Part shown: piece after piece, positions 55,300-64,000 of the stretch
How positions within the stretch are numbered: the stretch's first letter is position 1
Layout: the number at the start of each line of letters is the position of its first letter
Assembly (NCBI GenBank): GCA_001466705.2
Contig: LATX02000001.1
Coordinates: 3,038,001-3,102,000 of the forward strand
DNA length: 64,000 nt
Direction of reading: 5' to 3'
Origin: Moniliophthora roreri
Taxonomy: Eukaryota; Basidiomycota; Agaricomycetes; Agaricales; Marasmiaceae
Notes under the pieces: model-generated
Seen by the model: only the letters and a program-made list of their open reading frames with translations
What the model was told of the DNA's origin: nothing
The model's database searches: none
Translations under genes and position numbers: made by a program

Positions 55300-57300
55300 A
55301 TAGTCCACGAAAAGATTGCCTACCATTGACGAGTCATGGGAGGCGGTGTTGAAGGTGGTTGGAAGATACGATGATATGGTGAAGAATTGGAGGGACGACA
55401 TCGATACACTCTTGGTTTTCGTGCGTTCGTTCTCCTTTTACAGAGATTTTTCCTGACGCCAATGACCTGGACAGGCTGGTCTCCTTTCCGCCGTCGTTAC
55501 AGTATTCACAATCGAGTCGTACCAGTGGCTTTCTGAAGATCCCAATGACGCTACAGTTGCTCTCCTCACTCGGATCTCGCTACAACTCAACGGGTCGCAG
55601 AGCACTCTTCCAGAGAGGCTAGCGTTTGCAGCATATCCGTCATCTATTCGTATCAACTGTTTTTGGTTCCTCAGCTTTATCTTTAACCTCACATCTGCAT
55701 TGTTCGGGCTGCTATGCAAGCAGTGGATACAGGAGCACCAACGTGATACGCAGACGCGTACTCCAGGAGAGGCTCTGGCATTGCGTCAGCTGCGTCGAGA
55801 AAGCTTCGAGAAATGAGGGTGTATTGTCGTTCTTATCGGCGCTGCCTATCCTTCTCGAGGTTGCACTGTTGCTGTTCTTCGTTGTACTAGATCTGCTATG
55901 GGGCCGAAATTGCATCCCCGTCGCCTTGTGCTTCATCGCAGTCACGCTCAGTGCAGGGCTATATTTCACCACCACACTCCTGCCTACGTTGTCATTACCA
56001 GGAAATCAACGTATTCACCTCTACGAGACGGACTTCGATTAGTTGTGCTACCAGTTCATATGCCCGTACAAATCGCCACAGGCATTGGCTGTTTACAATC
56101 TCTTCTGCAAATTCCTCCGCCTTGTACTCCAAATTCGCTCCATCCTCTCGATCGCTTTCTCCGACATCGTCCTTGGTATTACCACATACGGAAGCTAGCC
56201 ACAGATTGGTCTTCATTTGACCTTGGAGTGGTCAGACAATTCGACGACGCGATTCCTATGTTTGTTGGCATGGATCGAGCTATTGATCTGAAAATTTACG
56301 AGTTGCGTGCATTCGAATGGGGGATTACTATGTTCCAGGACAGCCCATCGATGATACCTCACCTTCAGAATGTTGTTGGAACAATACTTCCCTCGGTGGC
56401 GATATCCGCTGTCTTTGGCGAGTGTGGAAGCACACAATATGGTTAGATACTTCGGTCTCCGATGTCAATTTAAGGCTTCGAGATCCATCGGGGTTTCGTG
56501 GCTCAAAGTGGAAGTCTCCGGAAGGACTGGAGCGATACAGTGATTTAGCACCGTCACCAAGGATAAGAAATCCTACCCTTCACCATCCTGAGGAGATCAG
56601 AAGGCTGTTCTGTCGCCAGTACTGGATGACATTGGTTCGCACATCACCTACCCTGGACATTGCCTTGGCTCAGACTTTTTTGCCCGCCATCGGTTCGCAG
56701 CGTGCAAGTCTGCAACAATATGCTGGCCTCCGGTTTGTCATACCATCTTCAGTGGTTGACTCACTGTGGACTCATGATGACGCTTTCATTCGAAACCGGA
56801 ACTTGCGACTACTACCCTTTTTTGAGGATGCATGGGGGAGTTGGTCAGGGTACCCTGAGGTCCGACACGATAACGAGCGTTTAGCCTTCATCCTCGCGTT
56901 GACAAAGCATCTCAAACGCTCGGATCGTACTTCGGCACTTTTGACGAGTAATCGTGGGCAAAGATTCATTCGTTTTGTTCACGATGAAATCATTTCTCGG
57001 CGTTTATATCAACCGCCTCCCTGGGGCGACGTTCTCCGGCACCTCTTGATGCTAGAATGGGTAAGTGCAACTAGAAGGACCCAGGAAGTCGGAAACCTCC
57101 CAATTGACCACTTCGCACCCATACCTCGGCTGAAACAGAGCGTCCTTCCTCGCCTCACCCCCACAATTCCTCCCATAAAGAGGACGAAAACAAGGTTCTT
57201 GGTCCTGCCATATCGAATGATGACGGTCAACGGGAAGGGCATGTGGAACAAGGTGAACAAAACAACGCTGGGGGAGGTTGGTGCCGATGAATGTGTCTAG
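55300..57300 (+). pseudogene. DUF6535 membrane protein gene, disrupted
   Basis: The frame KRLPTIDESWEAVLKVVGRYDD, MVKNWRDDIDTLLVF, an intron, then AGLLSAVVTVFTIESYQWLSED, INCFWFLSFIFNLTSALFGLLCKQWIQEHQRDT and TRTPGEALALRQLRRESFEK is the DUF6535 signature with its first membrane segments. A third segment (LLFFVVLDLLWG) and a long C-terminal part (LRAFEWGITMFQDSPSMIP, later RNPTLHHPEEIRRLF, DRTSALLTSNRGQRFIRFVH) follow, but in changing frames. Lesions: a one-base insertion giving TGA at 55814-55816; TAG at 56040-56042 and at 56196-56198, each where Trp is expected (G to A); a frame change near 56280-56290 and another near 56420. The family is greatly expanded in Agaricomycetes and its role is unknown. 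No intact frame remains. Confidence 0.8.
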
Positions 57301-57603
57301 TCTTATGGCAAACGTTCAGAAAAAGTCGTTCTTCTTCTCAAACTTATCTGTTTTGGTACTGACAAGTATTCCCTCTACGCTCAGCAGGAAGCTTGGGGGT
57401 GTTATGTGACTAAAAGGTACAGACTCGGTGGATGATGTTATGTCTCACGCAAACTACGATCAGTAGAGAATTTCAAGTATATTTGATACAGAAGGGGCCT
57501 TTGTTACTTTGTTACAGAGTGGTGTATATTCAGATATGTATGGTTTACACAAATCAGCGTTTCAGCAATAAGAGTACCAGGGTTTTCGTAGCGAATACAG
57601 CTA
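57301..57603. other. Intergenic
   Basis: About 300 bp between the DUF6535 pseudogene and the end of the minus-strand F-box gene. Nothing recognised. Confidence 0.3.
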
Positions 57604-59232
57604 CTAGTCATCGTCATCATGATAATATTCATCGGAATCATTCTCCTGCGAAAGACCATCCGACTCATCCTCCAAGTCCATTTCGAATTCCGCAGTCCGC
57701 ACCATTCCATCCCAATCAAGCTCCAGTACTACTGGTCGCAACATATTCCTCTGATTCTTCGAAAAATTGAAAGCCTCCTTGATCTCCAATTTCTCCAACG
57801 GCCTGCCTTGCTCCAAACGAAATCGTAGACTCGCTACGAGGGTGATGAAAAAGATCGAGTCTGACTGGTAGTCAACATCCCAGAAAACAAGTTTCTTCAG
57901 CGAAGGATACACATTCTTGCTTTCGGAGAGACTGGCAGCCAATCCGCGAGCACCATTTCCTCGAACGCGGATCGTTTCCAAGCCACTCAAGGTTCCAAAG
58001 TACTTGGTATAGTGCTTTGCAGTGAACGCGTTGACCGAAAGATGGAGGTCTCGAAGATGACTGAGCGGTAAAACTCCGAGCACTACATGGGCGATGATAT
58101 CAGCACTGAGATCAGAAACTGGATACAAAGCCTCCTCGAGTCTTAGAGTAAACGAGGGCCCGTACATCGATTGGCCAGCATAGTCGGATGCTGTAAGAGC
58201 AAATCGAGCCCCATCATTTCGTCGTGTGCTTTCCAGAGTGAGCGCCTTCACGATTCTTGAACTGGAACCTGAAGGCAAGGATAATGGAAAGAAATGGAAA
58301 AGGCATCGTGCTAAGGAGTCAAGAGTACCTGGCTCCTCAGCGAAGCCCTCCAGAGATATGGATGTAGTAATGGGGATATTCAAGCAACCCAGCAGCCCGA
58401 CGGAATTCTCCAATGTCCCCGAGAGACGAACTGAACGCAGTCGAGGAAGAGTTACCACCACGTCGGGAATTGATGAGCCTAGCGGCAAATTTCCTTCCAA
58501 ATCGAGGCGCTCCAGGTCTGGCATCCTTTGCAAAGCCTGTATAAACTCCTTGGGAAGGGGCGAATTCGCGGAACGATGCGAGTGCATGGTAATGGATCTG
58601 AGTTTGCTCAGGAACAAGTAATCTGAGCGGAAACGGCATCCCATCAATGTGAGTTCTCGAAGGCGAGGCGCCTCACCGCCAAACAGATTGTCTGGGAGAA
58701 AGTACAAGTCATCGTCCAGCTCGAGAGCGCGTATGTCTAGCGTGCTCAGGAGTGGTGCTTGCTGAAGCTGTCCTGAGAACAGCTTTTCAAGGATGTCGAT
58801 TTCTGCGGTAATGCGTAGTTCGGAAACGCGCGAAATATCCTGCAAGGCTTCCTCCACTAGGTTCAAGGAATGATATGCAGGCGACGGAGATGGGTGACGC
58901 TGAAGATGTGCATCAATTCGGAGAGGTGCAGATTTCGCTCTTATCAACATCTCCTTCGCCAAGGCAGGTATGCCAAAGTCTGGTTTGGTCCACATGCCTG
59001 TGCAGCTCAACGCTACTGACCGCCAGTGTCGGCAAACATGGGACACCCATATCCAAGTACGGCATCGCCAAGGTCGATTAGAGGTGCTTGCACATTGCAG
59101 TGTGAGTTGAACACAGAACGTGAAGATGATTCCGAGGACTTCATTAGGGAGACGGGAGATATGAGCGATGGGATGGGGTTTAGTTCCAACTGAGCTGCGT
59201 GTTCGGTTAGCCTTCAGAGACAGTTGAGGCAT
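57604..59232 (-). CDS. F-box protein (family B), 542 aa, acidic tail
   Basis: A single open frame; the first ATG is at 59232 (the frame is open upstream to a GTG at 59298 without an ATG). The F-box lies at about residues 22-86 (HISRLPNEVLGIIFTFC .. VSHVCRHWRSVALSCTGMW), followed by LAKEMLIRAKSAPLRI, a leucine-rich region of about 400 residues, a basic stretch near RNMLRPVVLELDWDGM and an Asp/Glu/Tyr-rich tail (about 35 residues) ending YYHDDDD. The WDGM/WDG(K) element and acidic tail are shared with the genes at 6685 and 32273, so these form one family. SCF adaptor by family. An extra 5' exon cannot be excluded. Confidence 0.85.
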   Translation of the reverse strand: MPQLSLKANRTRSSVGTKPHPIAHISRLPNEVLGIIFTFCVQLTLQCASTSNRPWRCRTWIWVSHVCRHWRSVALSCTGMWTKPDFGIPALAKEMLIRAKSAPLRIDAHLQRHPSPSPAYHSLNLVEEALQDISRVSELRITAEIDILEKLFSGQLQQAPLLSTLDIRALELDDDLYFLPDNLFGGEAPRLRELTLMGCRFRSDYLFLSKLRSITMHSHRSANSPLPKEFIQALQRMPDLERLDLEGNLPLGSSIPDVVVTLPRLRSVRLSGTLENSVGLLGCLNIPITTSISLEGFAEEPGTLDSLARCLFHFFPLSLPSGSSSRIVKALTLESTRRNDGARFALTASDYAGQSMYGPSFTLRLEEALYPVSDLSADIIAHVVLGVLPLSHLRDLHLSVNAFTAKHYTKYFGTLSGLETIRVRGNGARGLAASLSESKNVYPSLKKLVFWDVDYQSDSIFFITLVASLRFRLEQGRPLEKLEIKEAFNFSKNQRNMLRPVVLELDWDGMVRTAEFEMDLEDESDGLSQENDSDEYYHDDDD

Positions 59233-60852
59233 TTCTGAACTCTTATAAACAAAAGGATAATGAAAAGTTTGCGATATTCTAAATGGCTCGACACGCACCT
59301 TGAACGAATTTCGGAATTTTTAATCGCACTTTCTTCACCAAGGACGAGTGTGTCAAAGAGTGCCTAGGATTCTTTTCACAGGATAAATAAGCCTACACGT
59401 CAACCACTTTTGACTCACCGGTTCGTCTGATATATACAGAATGGTTTCTGCGCGCCTCGGCCCCAACAAGTCAATCAATGACTCTGAGTGCATTGTGTTG
59501 GATATTTGATATATGATACCCGATCAGGCAAATCGTCTATATTTACTACAAAGAATCGTAGACTCGCAAGCCAGTCCGTACGGTGACTCTTGCCCTCTCT
59601 TGACCCTCCTAGCGGAGGTGTCGGAAATGATGTAAAAGGATATGAAATTTGTTCAGGTAGGGGCAAGTATGGACTGGTACAGGACCCAGGACGCCCGGTT
59701 ATCGCCCAAATGCCTGATCCAGCTGGGCGAGGATTTGTCCGGGTCCAAAGAAGGAAATCGCTGTCCGGACAGCCCAAGCATTGTCCGGACCCTGCCTTAT
59801 AGCCATCGGTAAAGAAGCGCGCGCCTACATGGTTTGCCGAGCGCTTTTTGGCCTATCTTTAGGGCTCAAACACGATTCAAGGGACTGTGTCAGTATTCGG
59901 TCATATAGCTAGCCCTATGGTCGCGTACCCATCTCCATCCCATACCCCTCATCACGACTGACTGGAAGCCCGCTCCCGAGCCGTACCAACAATCGATCCT
60001 CCACCATTATCACAGTTGCATGCGCCACCTCAATCCTTCTACTAATTAGTTCTCAACACAAGTCCAGACATTCTCTATTCTACATGCGCATATTCTAATA
60101 CACCATTGTTGTGAAATAAACCCATATCTTTGGGATCGTATGAGGAAGAAGTCTCAAAAGCCAGCTTGACTGGGGACACGCCGCCGAAAGCTTGAGCTCT
60201 TAAGTCCCATTTCACATGCCTTCCCGATATATTATCCAGGTTGACAGTGAGTACCAGTAAGACCCCCGTTTATGCAGCCAAATGCCCGAGTCGGATCCGG
60301 ACAAAATTCCTGGAAAATTTGCCTAACCCCCATCCAGACGAATTTGGTCCGTTTTTTAGGGCAATGCCTGAGGTCAGGGTCCAGGGACAAATTTGGGACA
60401 AATCTAGCATGCCTGATACCTATTCCGGACAGATATCAGCGGGTGCAGACCCTGGCCCCCTTGATTCTGGATGCATGTCGAGGTGGTATTGGGGTTGGCC
60501 GAGGCCTTCTCGAGTGGGTAGACGCTTCGCAGACTCAGCCTCCCATCATCCGAATTTCAAATCTCTGCGAAGCGGGTGGGAACGAGCCTAGCGATATTGA
60601 CTCAAAAGAATTCGCGAGTCATCGTGATGATAATAAATCCTGCTGCACCCGATCCAGATTCCCACTTCTCATAGGTTAACTAGGCTACTATTGATATTGC
60701 TGTAAAGTCCCCTCCGGATCGGACGCCTCGTCGGGAATTTGAAGTGAATCCATTCCGACTCACCGATCGGTTTAAGGCGTCTCAGCAACCAGGGACGGTC
60801 AAGGGAGTATGTTCATCTAGACTGCTTGATCAAACATGCACACATCTGAAGA
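59233..60852. other. Intergenic with possible transposon ends
   Basis: About 1.6 kb without a supported gene. Two stretches (59640-59800 and 60270-60460) share TGTCCGGAC-type words, including the palindrome CTGTCCGGACAG at 59761-59772 and opposing ends TTGTCCGGACCCTG (59781-59794) and CAGGGTCCAGGGACAA (60375-60390). They look like remnants of non-autonomous DNA elements. Open frames overlapping them have no family content. Confidence 0.4.
59640..59800. repeat. Possible DNA-transposon end (CCGGAC-rich)
   Basis: The stretch ends in TTGTCCGGACCCTG and contains the perfect palindrome CTGTCCGGACAG. A stretch with related words in the opposite direction begins near 60375. No transposase or clear target-site duplication was found. 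Confidence 0.3.
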
Positions 60853-62868
60853 CTAGTAATCCAGCACTTCCATCGGAGAAGACCGTAAAAATTGAACGCA
60901 TGCCAAAATATCCATGTAACAAATATACCTGTAGCCTAAGGCGCTACGGATGAAATCTCCTCCGACAATTCCCTGGACGGTCAAATAGGTAATAGTACCA
61001 TTAGTAGTAATGTTTCCTGAGAAAAAAGTGAAACCAGCTGTAGGAGGGAAACGGGCGTCAGGAAGTAGTTGGATCGTCTCCCTCTTTGGTAAGAAATCGA
61101 TTGGGCTGCTTGCAGGTTCATACGTCTCGACTGATACTTGAGACGATTCGTCTCCTTGAACCTTCATTCCCAAGTCAGATCGGTGTGTAAACGAACCAGG
61201 AGGGCAAAATGGACTCACCGCTACGACGAAATTGTAACATGTGCTGAAATCAGTAAGATTAAATGTGCGTGTGGACCGATTAAGGTCGAGAAGAACTGTG
61301 TCCCTGGTCAATGACATAGCCTGATCCACCGTTATCCACCGTTATCCACAACAACAGATTCTGAGCCATCTCCTTCATCGATAACAAACCAGAACTTGGA
61401 AATGGAGCTCGTCACGTTAACCTTGGTGTTAAACACATACTCCGTTCCCTCGGTGATGCCTCTCATACGGGCGAGGTATGTGAAAAACGCTCTGTGAGAA
61501 GACTCAGGTTGCACAGAACATCCCGAGGTGCCGCATACCGATCCCTGACGGTCAGCCCAGAACAAGGTAACTGCCCTCTGTTCATTCAAGGAGAGTAGCT
61601 GTTACATGGCGAAACATCGTGTCAGCATCGTGATATAATGATGTAAACCGAGGGATACTCACCCTTAAGCTGGTGGTCAGTGTAAATGTGCTATTGCCGT
61701 CGGGGAACAATCGGGTGTCGCCTACTTTGTGCTCGATAGGCTCCACGACTTCAGACAGTTTGACATCCTTAGGCACAGTGTTGATCATACGCTCAAACAA
61801 GCTGCTGCAGGTCTTGCTGAAGCTATCTGGCGATGCGATAATGAATGCTGAGAGTTGAATCTGTGGACGAAACACTCGAAAGCACACCATACCTCTGCAT
61901 GGTGACGTTTCCGTCGCTAGAGAAGATACGGAAATCGGAGTTTGTTGTCATATTAGGTCCAACAACCAAAGGATTATTCGTGGTTCCCGACAAGTATTCA
62001 GTCACGCTGGCCATAATATCAGTGCCGACCTGCGATCAAGAAAGCACAAAGTACTCACACAACGTTATCGAACTGGATTGTCGAGTCGAATGTTGTGAAA
62101 TTGACAGAGGTATCGTGAATAATTCCAGGGAAATCCTCGCGTCTGACACCACCCAAAGTGTGCCCACATGCAATGAGCGCAATCATTTCAGACTCGGTGA
62201 AGCTCTGGCGTCTGAACGATTCTGTATGAGATGCCAGATCTTGGTGTGGCTCAGGGACTCCCGGAGGACCAGCTGCAGTTGCGTCGACTTTCCCGGCTCT
62301 GAAGGGAACGATTGGCCCATCGCATGCAGCGACACCAATCACGGCACCCATCGCGATGATATCTGCGACTGTGAAACAGTGAGTACATAACTAAGCAACA
62401 GATGAACCTGCACTTACGCCCATTTGCAGGACTCGTGAAAAAGACAAAATCGTTAATCGAAGCTTGCATTCCCGAGCCTACGTTCTAGGGAATATATCAG
62501 GCTGCATTCACCGGACAGAGGAGATAGGCCCGCTTCACATCGATCCAATCCATACGCAATCGAACCGTCAAGACCCCCGGTACCGTCATCTACGTTGTGC
62601 GTTGACATATCATGGTAGGCCTGAGCTCGAGGATGAATATTAATCGCGGAAAGATCTGATTTGAAAAGAGACGTACAATTCAAACCCACTGAGCAGCAAC
62701 AGCGGTTTCGTCTCGAGGAGCACAGTTTATAGCTAACGCCGACAAGATGTCCCCGAAGAGAACGCTGTCAGCGTATTCAACCTGGGGATCAGGGCAATGG
62801 TACGCTTGCGCTGCAAGACCATGGAGCACAATGGAGCACAAGACTATCTTTAACAGATGCGAAGGCAT
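60853..62868 (-). pseudogene. Secreted fungal heme peroxidase, damaged
   Basis: The gene starts at ATG 62868 with a signal peptide (LLKIVLCSIVLHGLAAQA), then CPDP and a plant/fungal-type peroxidase domain: QWV-?-IAYHDMSTHNVDDGTGGLDGSI (distal His), VADIIAMGAVIGVAACDGP, and MIALIACGHTLGGV with the proximal His. A C-terminal extension follows (NEQRAVTLFWADRQGSV, STCYNFVVAVSPFCPPGS..). Lesions: the codon expected for the distal Arg reads TGA (62680-62682) unless a GTTTGA donor removes it together with 'VRI'; the join before NVGSGMQ does not keep frame; a 10-bp tandem duplication (61325-61334 / 61335-61344) creates a stop in VDNGG; and one more base shift follows near 61310. The C-terminal end is uncertain because a last intron is possible. 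Family role: oxidative turnover of phenolics or lignin outside the cell. Confidence 0.7.
61325..61344. repeat. 10-bp tandem duplication in the peroxidase gene
   Basis: The unit TCCACCGTTA occurs twice in a row, followed by a partial third copy (TCCAC). On the minus strand it follows VVVDNG and shifts the frame to an immediate TAA. This looks like a slippage mutation. Confidence 0.7.
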
Positions 62869-63539
62869 ACTGCAGCCTGGAGAAGATAGAGATTAGCTTG
62901 AGGTATCTGGACACCATTTTATGTATGGTGGACTCGGTAAACAAACACCGTGAGATTCCTGCAGGCTAGAAATAATTACAACTATACAGGGCGATGCAGG
63001 GCGCTTCTCGAGCCCAGCTCTTATTGAATTGCGAAGTAGCCAATTAGAGTTTCGATCGTGCGCAGCAGCCATGAACATGTACCTAGATCTGGATCAAATC
63101 AGCAAGTGTCAATACGATAAAGACCTTCATACCTGATTCTTATCGCTGTCTAAGGCCTCACATAGTTGTTCATACCAAGTGACAACTTGACTCGAACCCG
63201 GCTCGTAGCTTACTCGGCGATACGAGGAGTGGCGCAGGGAAGGTTGAATACTGAGAATCGGCATCTCCTACTTTGCGTGTTTGGGTGTCAGTATTTCAGT
63301 TCCGTCATAAGTTTCAGCGCGATTGCAGGGTAGAAGAACGCTTGGCTGTTGTGATCAACAGCTGTAGAGATTAATGAATTGAATTCTAATGCTGCGGAAA
63401 AAACATATAGCTTGAAGATGGCATTATTTGGTACTAACATGAGGGGAGGAGCCTACAGGCCTAGGTATATTGGACTTGAGAAATAGCTAACGTAACGGTG
63501 ACATTGATCGAGAGACACCCACCAGAAGATCAAGCCTGT
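62869..63539. other. Intergenic
   Basis: About 670 bp between the peroxidase start and the F-box relic. It must contain the peroxidase promoter. Nothing else recognised. Confidence 0.3.
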
Positions 63540-63990
63540 TCATGCCTAATGTCCATAAGCAAAACCACAATTCAGTAACCCGTGACATAGCCCTCAACAC
63601 CTTCACAACATCGGAAGAACAGAATCCAGTTCATGTAGAGCAATCTCGACGGAAGTCAGAATTGATATTAAGAGGCGCCGAATCGATTATGAGCATCTCC
63701 TGCGCCAGTGCGGGGAAATCGAGCTCTAGGCTGCCCTGTATAAACGGATACCCTATTAGTAACCCACAAGCAGCAGATGGATTTTGGTTGCTTTCGTACA
63801 GTAAGGGAATATTGGGGGAAAAGTTTCTTGAAACTGGCGTACGGGAGGGCGCTCAAAATTTCGTTCAGGAGCCGATAGTTTGTCGCTGGAACGATGAGCC
63901 AAACTTATATGAGATAAGGAAAGGAAGCTGTAACCAACGCACCAGGAAAACCGTATTCTAGCATTTGTCGATGACCTTTCGAACACCAGA
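63540..63990 (-). pseudogene. Eroded F-box fragment (family B)
   Basis: On the minus strand, frames in succession read RLLNEILSALPYASF (a damaged F-box), then LEFPALAQEMLIIDSAPLNI and VVKVLRAMSRVTELWF. These match, in order, RLPNEVLGIIF, the block PALAKEMLIRAKSAPLRI and VEEALQDISRVSELRI of the gene at 57604-59232. Stops and frame changes separate the blocks. It is probably the head of a dead family B gene that may continue beyond both ends of this stretch; the intact C-terminal region was not found to the left. Confidence 0.55.
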
Positions 63991-64000
63991 TCCTTGTTAA

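Overview
The window is eukaryotic nuclear DNA from a basidiomycete fungus, most likely an Agaricomycete. Genes carry many short introns (about 41 to 95 bp, mostly near 50 bp) with GT..AG borders, they lie close together on both strands, and several families are typical of mushroom-forming fungi: expanded F-box proteins, DUF6535-type membrane proteins, MM3350/pRiA4b ORF-3-like proteins, a secreted SGNH esterase and a fungal heme peroxidase. I cannot name the species.

Layout. 0-4 kb: the 3' tail of an F-box gene meets a six-exon SQS1-like splicing cofactor gene (RGG, R3H, G-patch) on the minus strand. 4-8.4 kb: two related F-box genes in tandem. 10-11.7 kb: a Sel1-repeat chitin synthase regulator (Skt5/Chs4 type) with a CaaX end. 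14.5-15.8 kb: a secreted SGNH/CE16-like esterase. 16-22 kb: a full-length ABC-A transporter (minus). 22.3-26.6 kb: a dead and a live copy of a second F-box family in tandem. 26.9-28.9 kb: COG8 (minus). 29.6-31.7 kb: a broken MM3350-like plus MYND gene. 32.3-33.9 kb: an F-box gene. 34-38.3 kb and 39.7-42.9 kb: gene-poor DNA with homopolymers around one minus-strand F-box gene. 42.9-44.7 kb: an RS-rich nuclear protein. 45.7-49.8 kb: an importin-9/Kap114 karyopherin (minus). 50.2-51.3 kb: an unrecognised four-exon membrane protein. 51.6-52.2 kb: a peroxisomal SCP2 protein. 52.4-54.5 kb: an F-box gene (minus). 55.3-57.3 kb: a broken DUF6535 gene. 57.6-59.2 kb: an F-box gene (minus). 60.9-62.9 kb: a heme peroxidase gene with disabling lesions (minus). 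63.5-64 kb: an eroded F-box relic.

Two layers are interleaved. The conserved layer is housekeeping: splicing (SQS1, RS protein), Golgi tethering (COG8), nuclear import (Kap114), lipid transfer (SCP2), wall synthesis control (Skt5-like) and lipid/solute export (ABC-A). The variable layer is ten F-box-related loci in two sequence families plus DUF6535, MM3350 and peroxidase genes. At least five loci of this layer are degenerate, showing ongoing gene birth and death. I found no operon, CRISPR array, convincing tRNA/rRNA gene or intact transposon. The most interesting signals are the F-box cluster with live and dead copies, a peroxidase whose catalytic distal arginine codon appears to be TGA, two inferred GC-AG introns (one splitting a Walker A motif), and a 20-bp microexon in the esterase. 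Exon borders below were worked out by hand from splice signals and reading frame; where stated, the exon sum is a multiple of three.
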